A stretch of 34,645 bases of DNA. Origin: an uncultured Bacteroidota bacterium. GTDB lineage: Bacteria > Bacteroidota > Bacteroidia > Flavobacteriales > Flavobacteriaceae. How positions within the stretch are numbered: the first letter of the stretch is position 1; each line of letters starts with the position of its first letter. The notes below the pieces were generated by a model. That model worked only from the letters and a program-made list of their open reading frames with translations, did not search any database and was not told where the DNA came from. The translations under genes and the position numbers were made by a program. Where the stretch lies: positions 1 to 34,645 of the forward strand of contig CAISYO010000221.1 in NCBI GenBank assembly GCA_903889745.1, read 5' to 3'. Below are positions 8,420-16,477 of the stretch, one piece after another.

Positions 8420-8427
8420 TATATTTG
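8420..8427 (+). promoter_or_regulatory. -7 box of the TerB-like gene
   Basis: TATATTTG fits TAnnTTTG and gives a leader of about 30 bases to the ATG at 8461. An in-frame TTG at 8425 lies within the box and is therefore an unlikely start. Confidence 0.4.
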
Positions 8428-8460
8428 GTTGACCAATCACTTTATAAAAATACTATTTTG

Positions 8461-8862
8461 ATGGAGACTTACCAAGAAAAAATCAGTTTGTTACAAGAAA
8501 TGATCGCTTTTGCACTTGTTGATGGGGAATTACACGATCGAGAATATGATTTTTTAGAGCTTGTATCTCAAGAACTTAACATTGATAAAGCTACTTTTTT
8601 GAAATTATTTTCAGAGCGTGGTCAAACCAAAGTCATAAAAGATGAATTCAATAGAATTTGTCAATTTTATCGTTTAGCATTGTTAATGCATAGCGATGGT
8701 GTGCTTCATGAACGAGAACAAATTAAAATAAATGAATTAGGCATCAATATGGGATTGAACCCGTATGCAACAAAACGAGTTTTACAGTTAATGAAATCTT
8801 CGCCAAATCAAATGGTTTCGCCTGAAGTATTGTTAGCCCTATTTAGTGAACAACACAATTAG
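8461..8862 (+). CDS. TerB-like cytoplasmic protein
   Basis: From the ATG at 8461 the product has 133 residues. It carries two acidic helix-loop units typical of the TerB fold: ALVDGELHDREYDFLELV and MHSDGVLHEREQIKINELG. TerB domains bind metal ions through such aspartates and occur in tellurite-resistance and stress-response proteins, but single TerB-like proteins of this kind have no defined role and no other ter gene is here. No signal peptide or membrane segment is visible. The gene is divergent from the esterase, and its 3' end overlaps the convergent DMP19-like gene by 4 bases, with no terminator between. Confidence 0.7.
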   Translation: METYQEKISLLQEMIAFALVDGELHDREYDFLELVSQELNIDKATFLKLFSERGQTKVIKDEFNRICQFYRLALLMHSDGVLHEREQIKINELGINMGLNPYATKRVLQLMKSSPNQMVSPEVLLALFSEQHN

Positions 8863-9329
8863 TGGCCAAACTGGTTTTCGTTTGATTTGATGTAATCTAC
8901 AATTAAACTCACGACATCTTCTTCGCTTTCATTGGTAAAAAATAGTTCGTCTAGATCTTCCCAACCCGAAAGTATTTCTTCATCTGCTTTTTCAATCAAA
9001 GCAACTCGTTCGTCTAAATTAGTGGTGTATTTTTTTGGAAATATTTTAACCGCATTGGCAATTAATTCAGCTGTTTTAGGCGCGCTAATTTCTTGATACG
9101 ATGTAATTATTTCTTCTACAAAATTACCAGCTTCCGAAGTGAAGAATAAATGAAAACCACCTTCACCCATAGCTCCTTCAAAAATATCAATGAAAACAAA
9201 AACTTGTTCTTCATCGGTTAATTCTGAAAAATCATCGGTTGCTTCTTTCTTTTCCCAAATTAATGTTCCAATCGCTTCAATGATGGCTACTTCGTCTTCT
9301 AGCTTTAGTATGTTGTTAATTTTATTCAT
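8859..9329 (-). CDS. Acidic DMP19/DUF4375-like protein
   Basis: This 156-residue protein is strongly acidic: I count 36 Asp/Glu against 11 Lys/Arg. The core (FIDIFEGAMGEGGFHLFF, then AGNFVEEI, then KTAELIANAVKIFP and a final DLDELFF) follows the DUF4375 pattern in which an N/E-GGFH-FF signature is central. The named member, Neisseria DMP19, is a DNA-mimic protein that binds a transcription factor and HU. Whether this protein mimics DNA is inference from family and charge. It lies 99 bases downstream of uvrB on the same strand, so joint transcription is possible. Confidence 0.65.
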   Translation of the reverse strand: MNKINNILKLEDEVAIIEAIGTLIWEKKEATDDFSELTDEEQVFVFIDIFEGAMGEGGFHLFFTSEAGNFVEEIITSYQEISAPKTAELIANAVKIFPKKYTTNLDERVALIEKADEEILSGWEDLDELFFTNESEEDVVSLIVDYIKSNENQFGH

Positions 9330-9388
9330 TCTTTTTCTTATTATTTTCTATTTGTTTTAATCTTCTAAATTTACTTTTCCAAGAGACA

Positions 9389-9424
9389 CTTGACGGCGTG
9401 ACAAACTGATCAAGCCAAAACGCC
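9389..9424 (-). other. GC-richer segment after uvrB with pseudoknot potential
   Basis: On the minus strand GGCGT (9424-9420) can pair with ACGCC (9399-9395), and CTTGA (9414-9410), which lies between them, can pair with TCAAG (9393-9389). The two 5-bp helices interlock as an H-type pseudoknot, starting 4 bases after the uvrB stop. The surrounding 50 bases are about 48% GC, well above nearby spacers. No T-run follows, so it is not a standard terminator. Confidence 0.3.
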
Positions 9425-9428
9425 CAAC

Positions 9429-11417
9429 TTACAAATTATCTTGTAATGTTTTTATTTCGTCTCGTAATTTTGCGGCTTGCATGAAGTCTAGTTCTTTGGC
9501 CGCTTTTTCCATTTGTTTTCTAAATTCTCGAATTTTCTTCTCAATTTCGGGTTTGGATAAATATAAACTTTCGGGCTCAGCGGCTTTTAAGGCTTCTCTT
9601 TCAAAAAATCCAGTAGATACTGAATTGCCGCTTAAAGCACTACCCAAACTTTTATTTAATGCTTTTGGTTCTAAATTGTTTTCGGTATTGTATCGGGTTT
9701 GCTTTTCACGTCTGTAGGTGGTTTCATCCATCGTTTTTTGCATCGAAGCCGTAATTTTATCGGCATACATTATGGCTTTTCCATTGACATTTCGGGCTGC
9801 TCTTCCAACCGTTTGGGTTAGCGAACGATGACTTCTTAAAAAACCTTCTTTATCGGCATCTAAAATAGCCACTAATGAAACCTCGGGTAAATCCAATCCT
9901 TCACGTAATAAGTTGACTCCAATAAGTACATCAAAAATACCTTTGCGCAAATCTTGCATGATTTCAACTCGTTCCAATGTATCTACATCGGAATGAATAT
10001 AACGACAGCGAATCGAAACTTTGGTTAAATATTTTGCTAATTCCTCGGCCATTCGCTTAGTCAAAGTCGTAACCAAAACGCGTTCATCTGCTTCGCAACG
10101 CAACTGAATTTCTTCGATTAAATCGTCAATTTGATTGGCACTTGGTCTCACTTCAATAATTGGGTCAAGCAAACCTGTTGGACGAATGACTTGTTCTACA
10201 TAAACTCCTTCTGTTTTTTGTAATTCATAATCGGCTGGAGTTGCAGAAACATAAATTACTTGGTTTTGAAGCGCTTCAAATTCTTCAAACTTCAACGGGC
10301 GATTGTCCATGGCTGCCGGCAATCTAAAACCATATTCCACTAGATTTTCTTTTCGGCTTCGATCACCTCCATACATGGCATGCACTTGCGAAATGGTAAC
10401 GTGACTTTCATCAACGACCATTAAAAAATCATCGGGAAAATAATCTAATAAGCAAAAAGGTCTTGTGCCAGGTTCTCTTCCGTCTAAATATCTTGAATAA
10501 TTTTCAATGCCAGAACAATAACCCAATTCTCGAATCATTTCCAAATCAAAATTGGTGCGTTCTTCGAGTCGTTTCGCCTCTAAATGTTTGCCAATTTCTT
10601 TGAAATAATCTACTTGTTTGACTAAATCTTGCTGGATTGCCCAAATGGCATTTTGTAGAACATCGGGCGAAGTCACAAACATATTGGCTGGATAAATTGT
10701 TAGTTTTTCATAACGCTCAAGGACTTGTGCAGTTCGGGCATCAAAGGCCTCAATTTCTTCAATTTCATCTCCAAAAAAGTGAATGCGAAACGGTTCGTCG
10801 CCATAACTTGGGAAGATTTCTAAAATATCGCCTTTAATGCGGAAATTTCCGGGATTAAATTCGGCTTCAGTTCTAGAATACAAACTTTGTACTAAGTTGT
10901 GAAGCACTTTTGTGCGCGAAATGATTTGGCCTGTTGCTAAATTGATGACGTTTTTTTGAAACTCAACTGGATTTCCAATTCCATACAAACAAGAAACAGA
11001 CGAGATTACAATAATGTCTCTTCGGCCCGAAAGTAGGGCAGAAGTAGTGCTTAATCGCAATTTTTCTAATTCTTCATTGATCGATAAATCTTTTTCAATA
11101 TAGGTTCCGGTAACAGGAATAAAGGCTTCTGGCTGATAATAATCATAGTAAGAAACAAAATATTGTACCGAATTATTTGGAAAAAACTGTTTAAATTCAG
11201 AATATAATTGAGCGGCAAGTGTTTTGTTATGTGCTAAAACTAGTGTAGGCTTTTGTACTTCTTGCACCACATTTGCAACGGTAAATGTTTTTCCAGAACC
11301 AGTAACTCCTAATAAAGTTTGGTATTTTTCTCCATTTATAATGCCTTTTGAAAGTTTTTCAATGGCTTGAGGTTGGTCACCCGTTGGTTTATATTCAGAG
11401 ACGACTTGGAATTTCAT
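9429..11417 (-). CDS. uvrB: Excinuclease ABC subunit B
   Basis: UvrB is the damage-verifying helicase-like subunit of nucleotide excision repair, loaded on DNA by UvrA and then joined by UvrC. The 662-residue protein has the normal length. Visible: Walker A GVTGSGKT at 37-44, the beta-hairpin region YYDYYQPEAFIP, DESH of motif II, motif VI QTVGRAARN, and the C-terminal UVR domain (IEKKIREFRKQMEKAAKELD and AAKLRDEIKTL) that contacts UvrC. The start ATG at 11417 is supported by the usual N-terminus MKFQVVSEYKPTGDQPQAI. It follows rlmF by 48 bases with an octamer repeat containing a -7 box between them. Confidence 0.98.
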   Translation of the reverse strand: MKFQVVSEYKPTGDQPQAIEKLSKGIINGEKYQTLLGVTGSGKTFTVANVVQEVQKPTLVLAHNKTLAAQLYSEFKQFFPNNSVQYFVSYYDYYQPEAFIPVTGTYIEKDLSINEELEKLRLSTTSALLSGRRDIIVISSVSCLYGIGNPVEFQKNVINLATGQIISRTKVLHNLVQSLYSRTEAEFNPGNFRIKGDILEIFPSYGDEPFRIHFFGDEIEEIEAFDARTAQVLERYEKLTIYPANMFVTSPDVLQNAIWAIQQDLVKQVDYFKEIGKHLEAKRLEERTNFDLEMIRELGYCSGIENYSRYLDGREPGTRPFCLLDYFPDDFLMVVDESHVTISQVHAMYGGDRSRKENLVEYGFRLPAAMDNRPLKFEEFEALQNQVIYVSATPADYELQKTEGVYVEQVIRPTGLLDPIIEVRPSANQIDDLIEEIQLRCEADERVLVTTLTKRMAEELAKYLTKVSIRCRYIHSDVDTLERVEIMQDLRKGIFDVLIGVNLLREGLDLPEVSLVAILDADKEGFLRSHRSLTQTVGRAARNVNGKAIMYADKITASMQKTMDETTYRREKQTRYNTENNLEPKALNKSLGSALSGNSVSTGFFEREALKAAEPESLYLSKPEIEKKIREFRKQMEKAAKELDFMQAAKLRDEIKTLQDNL

Positions 11418-11428
11418 TTGGCGTATGG

Positions 11429-11460
11429 CAAAGTTTGAAAGTTGTAAAGTTACAAAGTTA
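11429..11460 (-). repeat. Four octamer repeats carrying the uvrB -7 box
   Basis: Read on the minus strand: TAACTTTG, TAACTTTA, CAACTTTC, AAACTTTG with an exact 8-base period. The first copy (11460-11453) matches TAnnTTTG and would give a leader of about 32 bases to uvrB. The same octamer family precedes menD. Confidence 0.6.
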
Positions 11461-11465
11461 GGATA

Positions 11466-12416
11466 TTATTCGTTAGAAAAATCCCATTCCTTTTGTTGTA
11501 ATGCGCTAAGAAACGTCCAGGCCACAAACCGACTTCTTTTTTGCCCTTGGGCCATTTCAATAGTTTTTATGGTTACAGCTCCTACTTTATTTAAGGTTCG
11601 GTAGATGGTTTTTAAGTTATCTTTTTTAGAGACCAAAGTGGTAAACCAGAAACATTGAAAAGGATATTTTACACTTTCGTATATCATTTGGGTTATGAAA
11701 CCGATTTCGCCTCCAGCACACCATAATTCAGCTGCTTTTCCACCAAAATTAAGCTGCTTTTCATCTGATTTTAATTGGTTTACTTTTCGAGAATTAGCTT
11801 TTGAAGCGGCAGTTTCGGAAGAATGAAACGGCGGGTTGCAAATGGTAAAACTAAATTTATCTTCGGGTAAAATGATGTTTTTAAATATATAGCGTGGTGT
11901 TGTTTGCAGTTGTAAACTTATAGCTTCACTTAATTTCGGATTTTGTCCAATTATTTTTTTGCAATTTTGAAGCGCATTTTCATCGATATCTACTCCTACA
12001 AAACTCCAACCATAACTAGAATTACCAAGTATGGGATAAATACAATTAGCTCCTATACCAATGTCTAATCCAAGAATATTTTCCCCTTTTGGAATAGTTC
12101 CGTTATTTGATTCGGCTAATAAATCGGCTAGATAATGAATATAATCAGCTCTTCCGGGAATAGGCGGGCATAAATAATTGCTAGGAATATTCCAATTTTC
12201 AATTCGGTATTCCGAAACCAATAGCGCTTTATTCAAGGCAATTACAGCATCAGAATTACTGAAATCTATTGTTTGTTCTTCGTTATGAGTGTTGGTAATT
12301 ACAAAAGAAGCTAATTCTGGCAAAGCCTTGATTAGTTTTTCAAAATCATATCTAAATCGATGTGGATTTCTTGGATGCAGATTACTTTTTTCAGTTTGAA
12401 CTGTTTTGCTTTTCAT
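11466..12416 (-). CDS. rlmF: 23S rRNA (adenine(1618)-N(6))-methyltransferase
   Basis: RlmF uses S-adenosylmethionine to methylate N6 of A1618 of 23S rRNA. The 316-residue protein shows the family N-terminus LHPRNPHRFRYDFEKLIKAL, the cofactor motif LDIGIGANCIYP at about 117-128, and the N6-adenine methylase motif ICNPPFHSS with NPPF at 194-197. Its length fits E. coli RlmF (308). A near-perfect promoter lies 17-47 bases upstream. uvrB follows on the same strand, so read-through into uvrB is likely. Confidence 0.93.
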   Translation of the reverse strand: MKSKTVQTEKSNLHPRNPHRFRYDFEKLIKALPELASFVITNTHNEEQTIDFSNSDAVIALNKALLVSEYRIENWNIPSNYLCPPIPGRADYIHYLADLLAESNNGTIPKGENILGLDIGIGANCIYPILGNSSYGWSFVGVDIDENALQNCKKIIGQNPKLSEAISLQLQTTPRYIFKNIILPEDKFSFTICNPPFHSSETAASKANSRKVNQLKSDEKQLNFGGKAAELWCAGGEIGFITQMIYESVKYPFQCFWFTTLVSKKDNLKTIYRTLNKVGAVTIKTIEMAQGQKRSRFVAWTFLSALQQKEWDFSNE

Positions 12417-12433
12417 TGAAATATTGCTCTAGT

Positions 12434-12463
12434 CAAATATAATACAATTTAAAGTATTTACAA
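12434..12463 (-). promoter_or_regulatory. rlmF promoter, full Bacteroidetes consensus
   Basis: On the minus strand, TTG (12463-12461), then 19 bases, then TATATTTG (12441-12434). Both boxes and the spacing match the Bacteroidetes sigma-ABfr consensus. Predicted leader of about 14 bases. Confidence 0.75.
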
Positions 12464-12475
12464 GAAAATAAATGG

Positions 12476-13138
12476 CTAGTCCCAACATTCCATTAGTAAT
12501 AAATCGCCAGATTGGTGTTCAATGGTTACTATACCATCTTCAACTACATGATTGCTCGTTCCGGTTCTATATCCTATTTGTAATTCTTCGTTATTGAGTG
12601 AATAAAAAAGGTTTTTTGTAATAATTCCAGTTACTTTTCCAACTGGAATTAATGATAAAATAGTATTTGCCGTATACCATTTATCAAATTTTGTAGGCAA
12701 TAAAAATACTTTTGAATGATCATCAATGACTACAATTTTGAGTTGGTTGCGGTATTGTACAATTGTGGTAATATTGGTTAACGTATGATCGGCTCTTTTA
12801 CCGGTGGCCCAAATGACATTTACAGCTTTATGCCCTTTTTCAATAAGGAAATCAAACGCTTTTTCTAAATCGGTTTTATCTTGATTAGGTGTTTGAACAA
12901 TTTCCAGTGGATATTGCTTTTCTAAATACATTTCGGGATTAAAATCGCGATCAAAATCACCTAACACAACATCTACTTTTATTCCTAAATCTACTACTCG
13001 ATGTATAGCCGAATCTAAAGCAATAACGAGTGGCGACCATTCTAATAGTTGCCCCATTAATTCTTCAGAACAAGAAGCACCATTTGCAATAATTAATGCC
13101 GGTTCTTGATCGTCTCGAACAATATGGTGTGATGACAT
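12476..13138 (-). CDS. thiN: Thiamine pyrophosphokinase
   Basis: It transfers pyrophosphate from ATP to thiamine, giving the cofactor thiamine diphosphate. The 220-residue protein has the expected marks: NGASCSEELMG near 19-29, the metal site GDFDRD at 60-65, NQDKTDLEKAF at 85-95 and TGKRADHTLTN at 112-122. This kinase is how organisms that import thiamine make the cofactor. The start is 16 bases after the stop of the DUF4249 gene with no promoter-like sequence between, so it appears to be the third gene of the TonB receptor operon. menD in this window is one user of the cofactor. Confidence 0.93.
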   Translation of the reverse strand: MSSHHIVRDDQEPALIIANGASCSEELMGQLLEWSPLVIALDSAIHRVVDLGIKVDVVLGDFDRDFNPEMYLEKQYPLEIVQTPNQDKTDLEKAFDFLIEKGHKAVNVIWATGKRADHTLTNITTIVQYRNQLKIVVIDDHSKVFLLPTKFDKWYTANTILSLIPVGKVTGIITKNLFYSLNNEELQIGYRTGTSNHVVEDGIVTIEHQSGDLLLMECWD

Positions 13139-13154
13139 GCTGCTGATTTATAAT

Positions 13155-13976
13155 TTATTGTACGATATAACTTTTTTTATCTGTTTCGGAAACACTAAAA
13201 TAGCCCAATGCAAAGTTATCAAAATTTGTTTGATTGATGATATTTCCTCTTACGGTTGCTGGTGGTGTTTGAAACGGACTTCCGCCATTTGATCCGGCGA
13301 TGCCTAATAATACATTCATGTAATTGTAATATCGTTCTGAAATTCCTTGTAACGTGAATTGTATTTGATCATTAGTTTTTAAATCTTCATCGGAATACAA
13401 ACCAAACATTTGATTGCCTTGAAAAAAATCATCGTCAATTACATCATATTCGGGGAGCAATCTTAATGAGGTATTAAATTGGGTTAAATAAAAATTATCA
13501 ATGGCAACGTTATCTTGAAAAAAGAATTTGACTTCAATTTCATCACCTGTAAAACCGCCATTTTCGGTTTGCTCTACTGAATCAATAGTTGGTGCGGCAA
13601 TCATATTTTCAGTGGCATTAAAAGTTTCGCCTTGATAAATTACGGTTAGCGTATACGTTTGCCCAATTTCTGGAATAAAATTAGTACAAACATAATTTCC
13701 TGTACCTGGAGTTTCTGTAAAATTAAATTGAACCGCATTACCATTGGTAACAAAAACGGTAGCACCAGAAACTACAGGAATTTCAGAAGAATAAAAATCG
13801 GTAGTAGTGGTTAATTTTATTGTTTGTTCATTTCCGGTAGTGCCTTTTTCCCATTTTAATGCAGCATCAATTACTAATTTTGCAGGAGCGGTGTCTAGTT
13901 CAATATCAACAACGTCTTCACAAGCAATAAAGAAAAGAGTACATAGAACAATTATTATTTTATAAGTAATTTTCAT
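13155..13976 (-). CDS. DUF4249 lipoprotein, partner of the TonB-dependent receptor
   Basis: A 273-residue exported lipoprotein: the signal ends in the lipobox FIAC with Cys19, followed by EDVVDIELDTAPAKLVIDA, the typical DUF4249 N-terminus with a beta-sandwich expected behind it. DUF4249 genes in Bacteroidetes usually sit directly beside a TonB receptor, as here, where the gap is only 4 bases. A role as surface lipoprotein assisting uptake is inferred by analogy with SusD-type partners. DUF4249 itself has no proven substrate. It is followed by thiN after 16 bases. Confidence 0.88.
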   Translation of the reverse strand: MKITYKIIIVLCTLFFIACEDVVDIELDTAPAKLVIDAALKWEKGTTGNEQTIKLTTTTDFYSSEIPVVSGATVFVTNGNAVQFNFTETPGTGNYVCTNFIPEIGQTYTLTVIYQGETFNATENMIAAPTIDSVEQTENGGFTGDEIEVKFFFQDNVAIDNFYLTQFNTSLRLLPEYDVIDDDFFQGNQMFGLYSDEDLKTNDQIQFTLQGISERYYNYMNVLLGIAGSNGGSPFQTPPATVRGNIINQTNFDNFALGYFSVSETDKKSYIVQ

Positions 13977-13980
13977 GCGC

Positions 13981-16350
13981 TTAAAATTTAAAGTTATAGG
14001 TTACACTAGGAACAATTCCAAAAATTGACAATCGAACGGCTTCATTATTTCCCGAATCTTGATTTTGTCTAAAGCTAATGGAAGCTGCATTTTTTCGGCT
14101 GTATAGATTATAAATTCCGAACACCCATTCGCCTTGCCAATTGCGGTTTTTATTTTTTGAAGGAATAAGAGTGGCAGAAATATCTAATCGATGATACGTA
14201 GGAAGTCGATTTTCGTTTCGTAAGCCATAAGTAGGTATTGTTATGCCTTGGTATTGATATTGCCCATTTGGATACGTTACCGGTTGCCCTGATTGTAGAG
14301 TGAAAATACTGCTAAAACTCCATTTTTCATTAAATTGATACATACCTGTAACCGATAAATTATGTAATTTATCCCAACCTGTTTTGTACCATGCTCCATT
14401 GTTAATTCCAGATTCTAAACTAGTTCTACCGGGTGTTTGCTGTTCAGATCTTGATAATGTGTATGAAACCCAACCATTTAATTTGCCTTCGTTTTTACGA
14501 AATAAAACTTCTAGTCCATACGCTCTTGCGTTACCATTTAAAATCACTTGTTCTATAGCATTGTTGGCAATCAAATCAGCACCATCAATATAATCCAATC
14601 GATTTTTTATTTTTTTATAAAATGATTCAATTTCTAAACTGTATTTACCGTCTTTAAGTTCTGAAAAATAACCAACCGCTATTTGATCAAGTATTTGGGG
14701 CTTTAAAAAATTATCGCTCGGCGCCCAAACATCAAGAGGAGTTGGGGATTGCGTATTTGAAATGAGGTGTAAGTATTGCGTCATTCGGTTATAACTTATT
14801 TTTACCGATTGTTGATCATTAATAAGATAAGCTACTGCTAATCGAGGTTCTAAATTATTGAATTTTGCAATTGTTTCATTTTTTCCATAGGCAACGGTTC
14901 CTGTAGGTGTGGCTTTTTCATAAATTTGTTGTTCAGCATTAAATACAACAGCTTGGTTATTTGCATAGGTATTAATTTCTTGATTCCCTAAACGATAAAA
15001 TAAACTGTAGCGCAATCCATAATTAATTGAAAATTTATCTGAGAGTTGTTGTTCAACATCTAAATATAACGCCGGCTCAAAAGCATATTTTTTATCTAAT
15101 TGATCTGGATTTATACCCGAAGTACTATTAGTAGGTTCAATTTTTCCAGGATTAAAATCATAATAAATGGCATTTATACCATAGAATAATTTGGTTTTAT
15201 CGTTAAGATAATGTTTGAAATCATATTTTAAATTGTAGTTTTTTATGCCACTATCCCAATTAAATCCAACGAAATCTAGTGTTAATCCGTAATAATAATC
15301 GCTGTAAATCATTGAAAAATTTGAAAATAATTTATCATTGAACAAATGATTCCATCGTAAGTTGAATACAGTATTTCCATAAGTATTAACAAAACTGTTG
15401 TTGAGACTAAAAACATCGCGACCAAAATAACCAGATAAATAAAGGTTGTTATTTTCGTTGAGTTTATAACTTAATTTTGTGTTTAAATCATAAAAATAAG
15501 CCGAATTTTTGTTGTTGGTTAGTTTTAAAAATAAATGGGCATACGAACTTCTGCCTGCAACTAAAAAAGAACCTTTTTCTTTTACTAAAGGGCCTTCTGC
15601 CATAATTCTACTCGAAATAAGCCCGATCCCTCCTGATAAATTAAAAGCTTTACTATTTCCTTCTTTTTGATAAATATCAAGAACAGAGGCTACTCTTCCG
15701 CCAAATCTTGAAGGAATTCCACCTTTGTACAATTTAAGATCTTTGATGGCATCAGCATTAAAAACAGAGAAAAAACCGAATAAATGAGACGAATTATAAA
15801 CGGTGGCTTCGTCTAAAAGTATTAAATTTTGATCGGCGGCGCCACCACGCACATTAAATCCCGACTGACCTTCGCCAGCATTTGTAACTCCGGGCAAGGT
15901 TGTAATTGATCTTAAAATATCGATTTCTCCTAAAATAGCGGGCATTTTTTTTATAGTACTGATGGCTATTTTATTAACGCTCATTTCGGGCTTGCTAATA
16001 CTTGTTCGATAGGGATTTTTATTAATAATTACAGCATCGAGTTCTTTTGCGTTTGCTTTAATTTCAATTGCTAATTTGCTATTTTCTTGTAATGAAATTT
16101 CAATTATTTTTGTTTCGTAACCAATTGTGCTTACTTGTAAATTGTAGAAGCCTTTTGGAACTGTTAACGAAAAAAAGCCATATTCGTTAGTGAATGTGCT
16201 TATTTTAAGTTCGGAAATTTCTACTAATACACCAATCATAGTTTCATTATTGTTGCTATCAACTACTGAACCACTTAGGGTTACTCGTTCCTGAGCAACA
16301 CTTAAAATTGATTGTAATACGAGAAATACTATAAGAAGCTGTTTTTTCAT
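13981..16350 (-). CDS. TonB-dependent outer-membrane receptor with carboxypeptidase-regulatory-like domain
   Basis: A 789-residue outer-membrane transporter energised by TonB-ExbBD. Order of parts: signal peptide ending SVAQ (about residue 20), a carboxypeptidase-regulatory-like beta-sandwich at about 23-105 (VTLSGSVVDSNNNETMIGV), a plug at about 120-235 (SGFNVRGGAADQNLILLDEA, PSRFGGRVASVLDIYQ), then a beta-barrel ending in an aromatic residue (VTYNFKF), the usual outer-membrane insertion signal. This size and plug are typical of the receptor class that pairs with DUF4249. The substrate cannot be read from sequence. The downstream thiN raises thiamine as a hypothesis. I could not find a good -7 box or a TPP riboswitch in the 127 bases upstream. 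Confidence 0.92.
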   Translation of the reverse strand: MKKQLLIVFLVLQSILSVAQERVTLSGSVVDSNNNETMIGVLVEISELKISTFTNEYGFFSLTVPKGFYNLQVSTIGYETKIIEISLQENSKLAIEIKANAKELDAVIINKNPYRTSISKPEMSVNKIAISTIKKMPAILGEIDILRSITTLPGVTNAGEGQSGFNVRGGAADQNLILLDEATVYNSSHLFGFFSVFNADAIKDLKLYKGGIPSRFGGRVASVLDIYQKEGNSKAFNLSGGIGLISSRIMAEGPLVKEKGSFLVAGRSSYAHLFLKLTNNKNSAYFYDLNTKLSYKLNENNNLYLSGYFGRDVFSLNNSFVNTYGNTVFNLRWNHLFNDKLFSNFSMIYSDYYYGLTLDFVGFNWDSGIKNYNLKYDFKHYLNDKTKLFYGINAIYYDFNPGKIEPTNSTSGINPDQLDKKYAFEPALYLDVEQQLSDKFSINYGLRYSLFYRLGNQEINTYANNQAVVFNAEQQIYEKATPTGTVAYGKNETIAKFNNLEPRLAVAYLINDQQSVKISYNRMTQYLHLISNTQSPTPLDVWAPSDNFLKPQILDQIAVGYFSELKDGKYSLEIESFYKKIKNRLDYIDGADLIANNAIEQVILNGNARAYGLEVLFRKNEGKLNGWVSYTLSRSEQQTPGRTSLESGINNGAWYKTGWDKLHNLSVTGMYQFNEKWSFSSIFTLQSGQPVTYPNGQYQYQGITIPTYGLRNENRLPTYHRLDISATLIPSKNKNRNWQGEWVFGIYNLYSRKNAASISFRQNQDSGNNEAVRLSIFGIVPSVTYNFKF

Positions 16351-16477
16351 AATTTAGGCATGAAGTTTGAGTTACAAATTTGGGAATTATAGTTGGCAAT
16401 TGATTTAAAACTTATGTTAATTTATGACTAAAAATCAATTTATAGTTTAATTTTACATTTTAAAGCACTACAGGTTT

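Noticed and set aside
8425..8460. A TTG start adding 12 residues to the TerB-like protein.
   Set aside because: It falls within the TATATTTG box, and the ATG at 8461 begins directly before the conserved helix.
16351..16477. A TPP riboswitch was looked for upstream of the TonB receptor because thiN lies in its operon.
   Set aside because: The spacer is AT-rich and shows neither the CTGAGA element nor the conserved second helix motif of the THI box.
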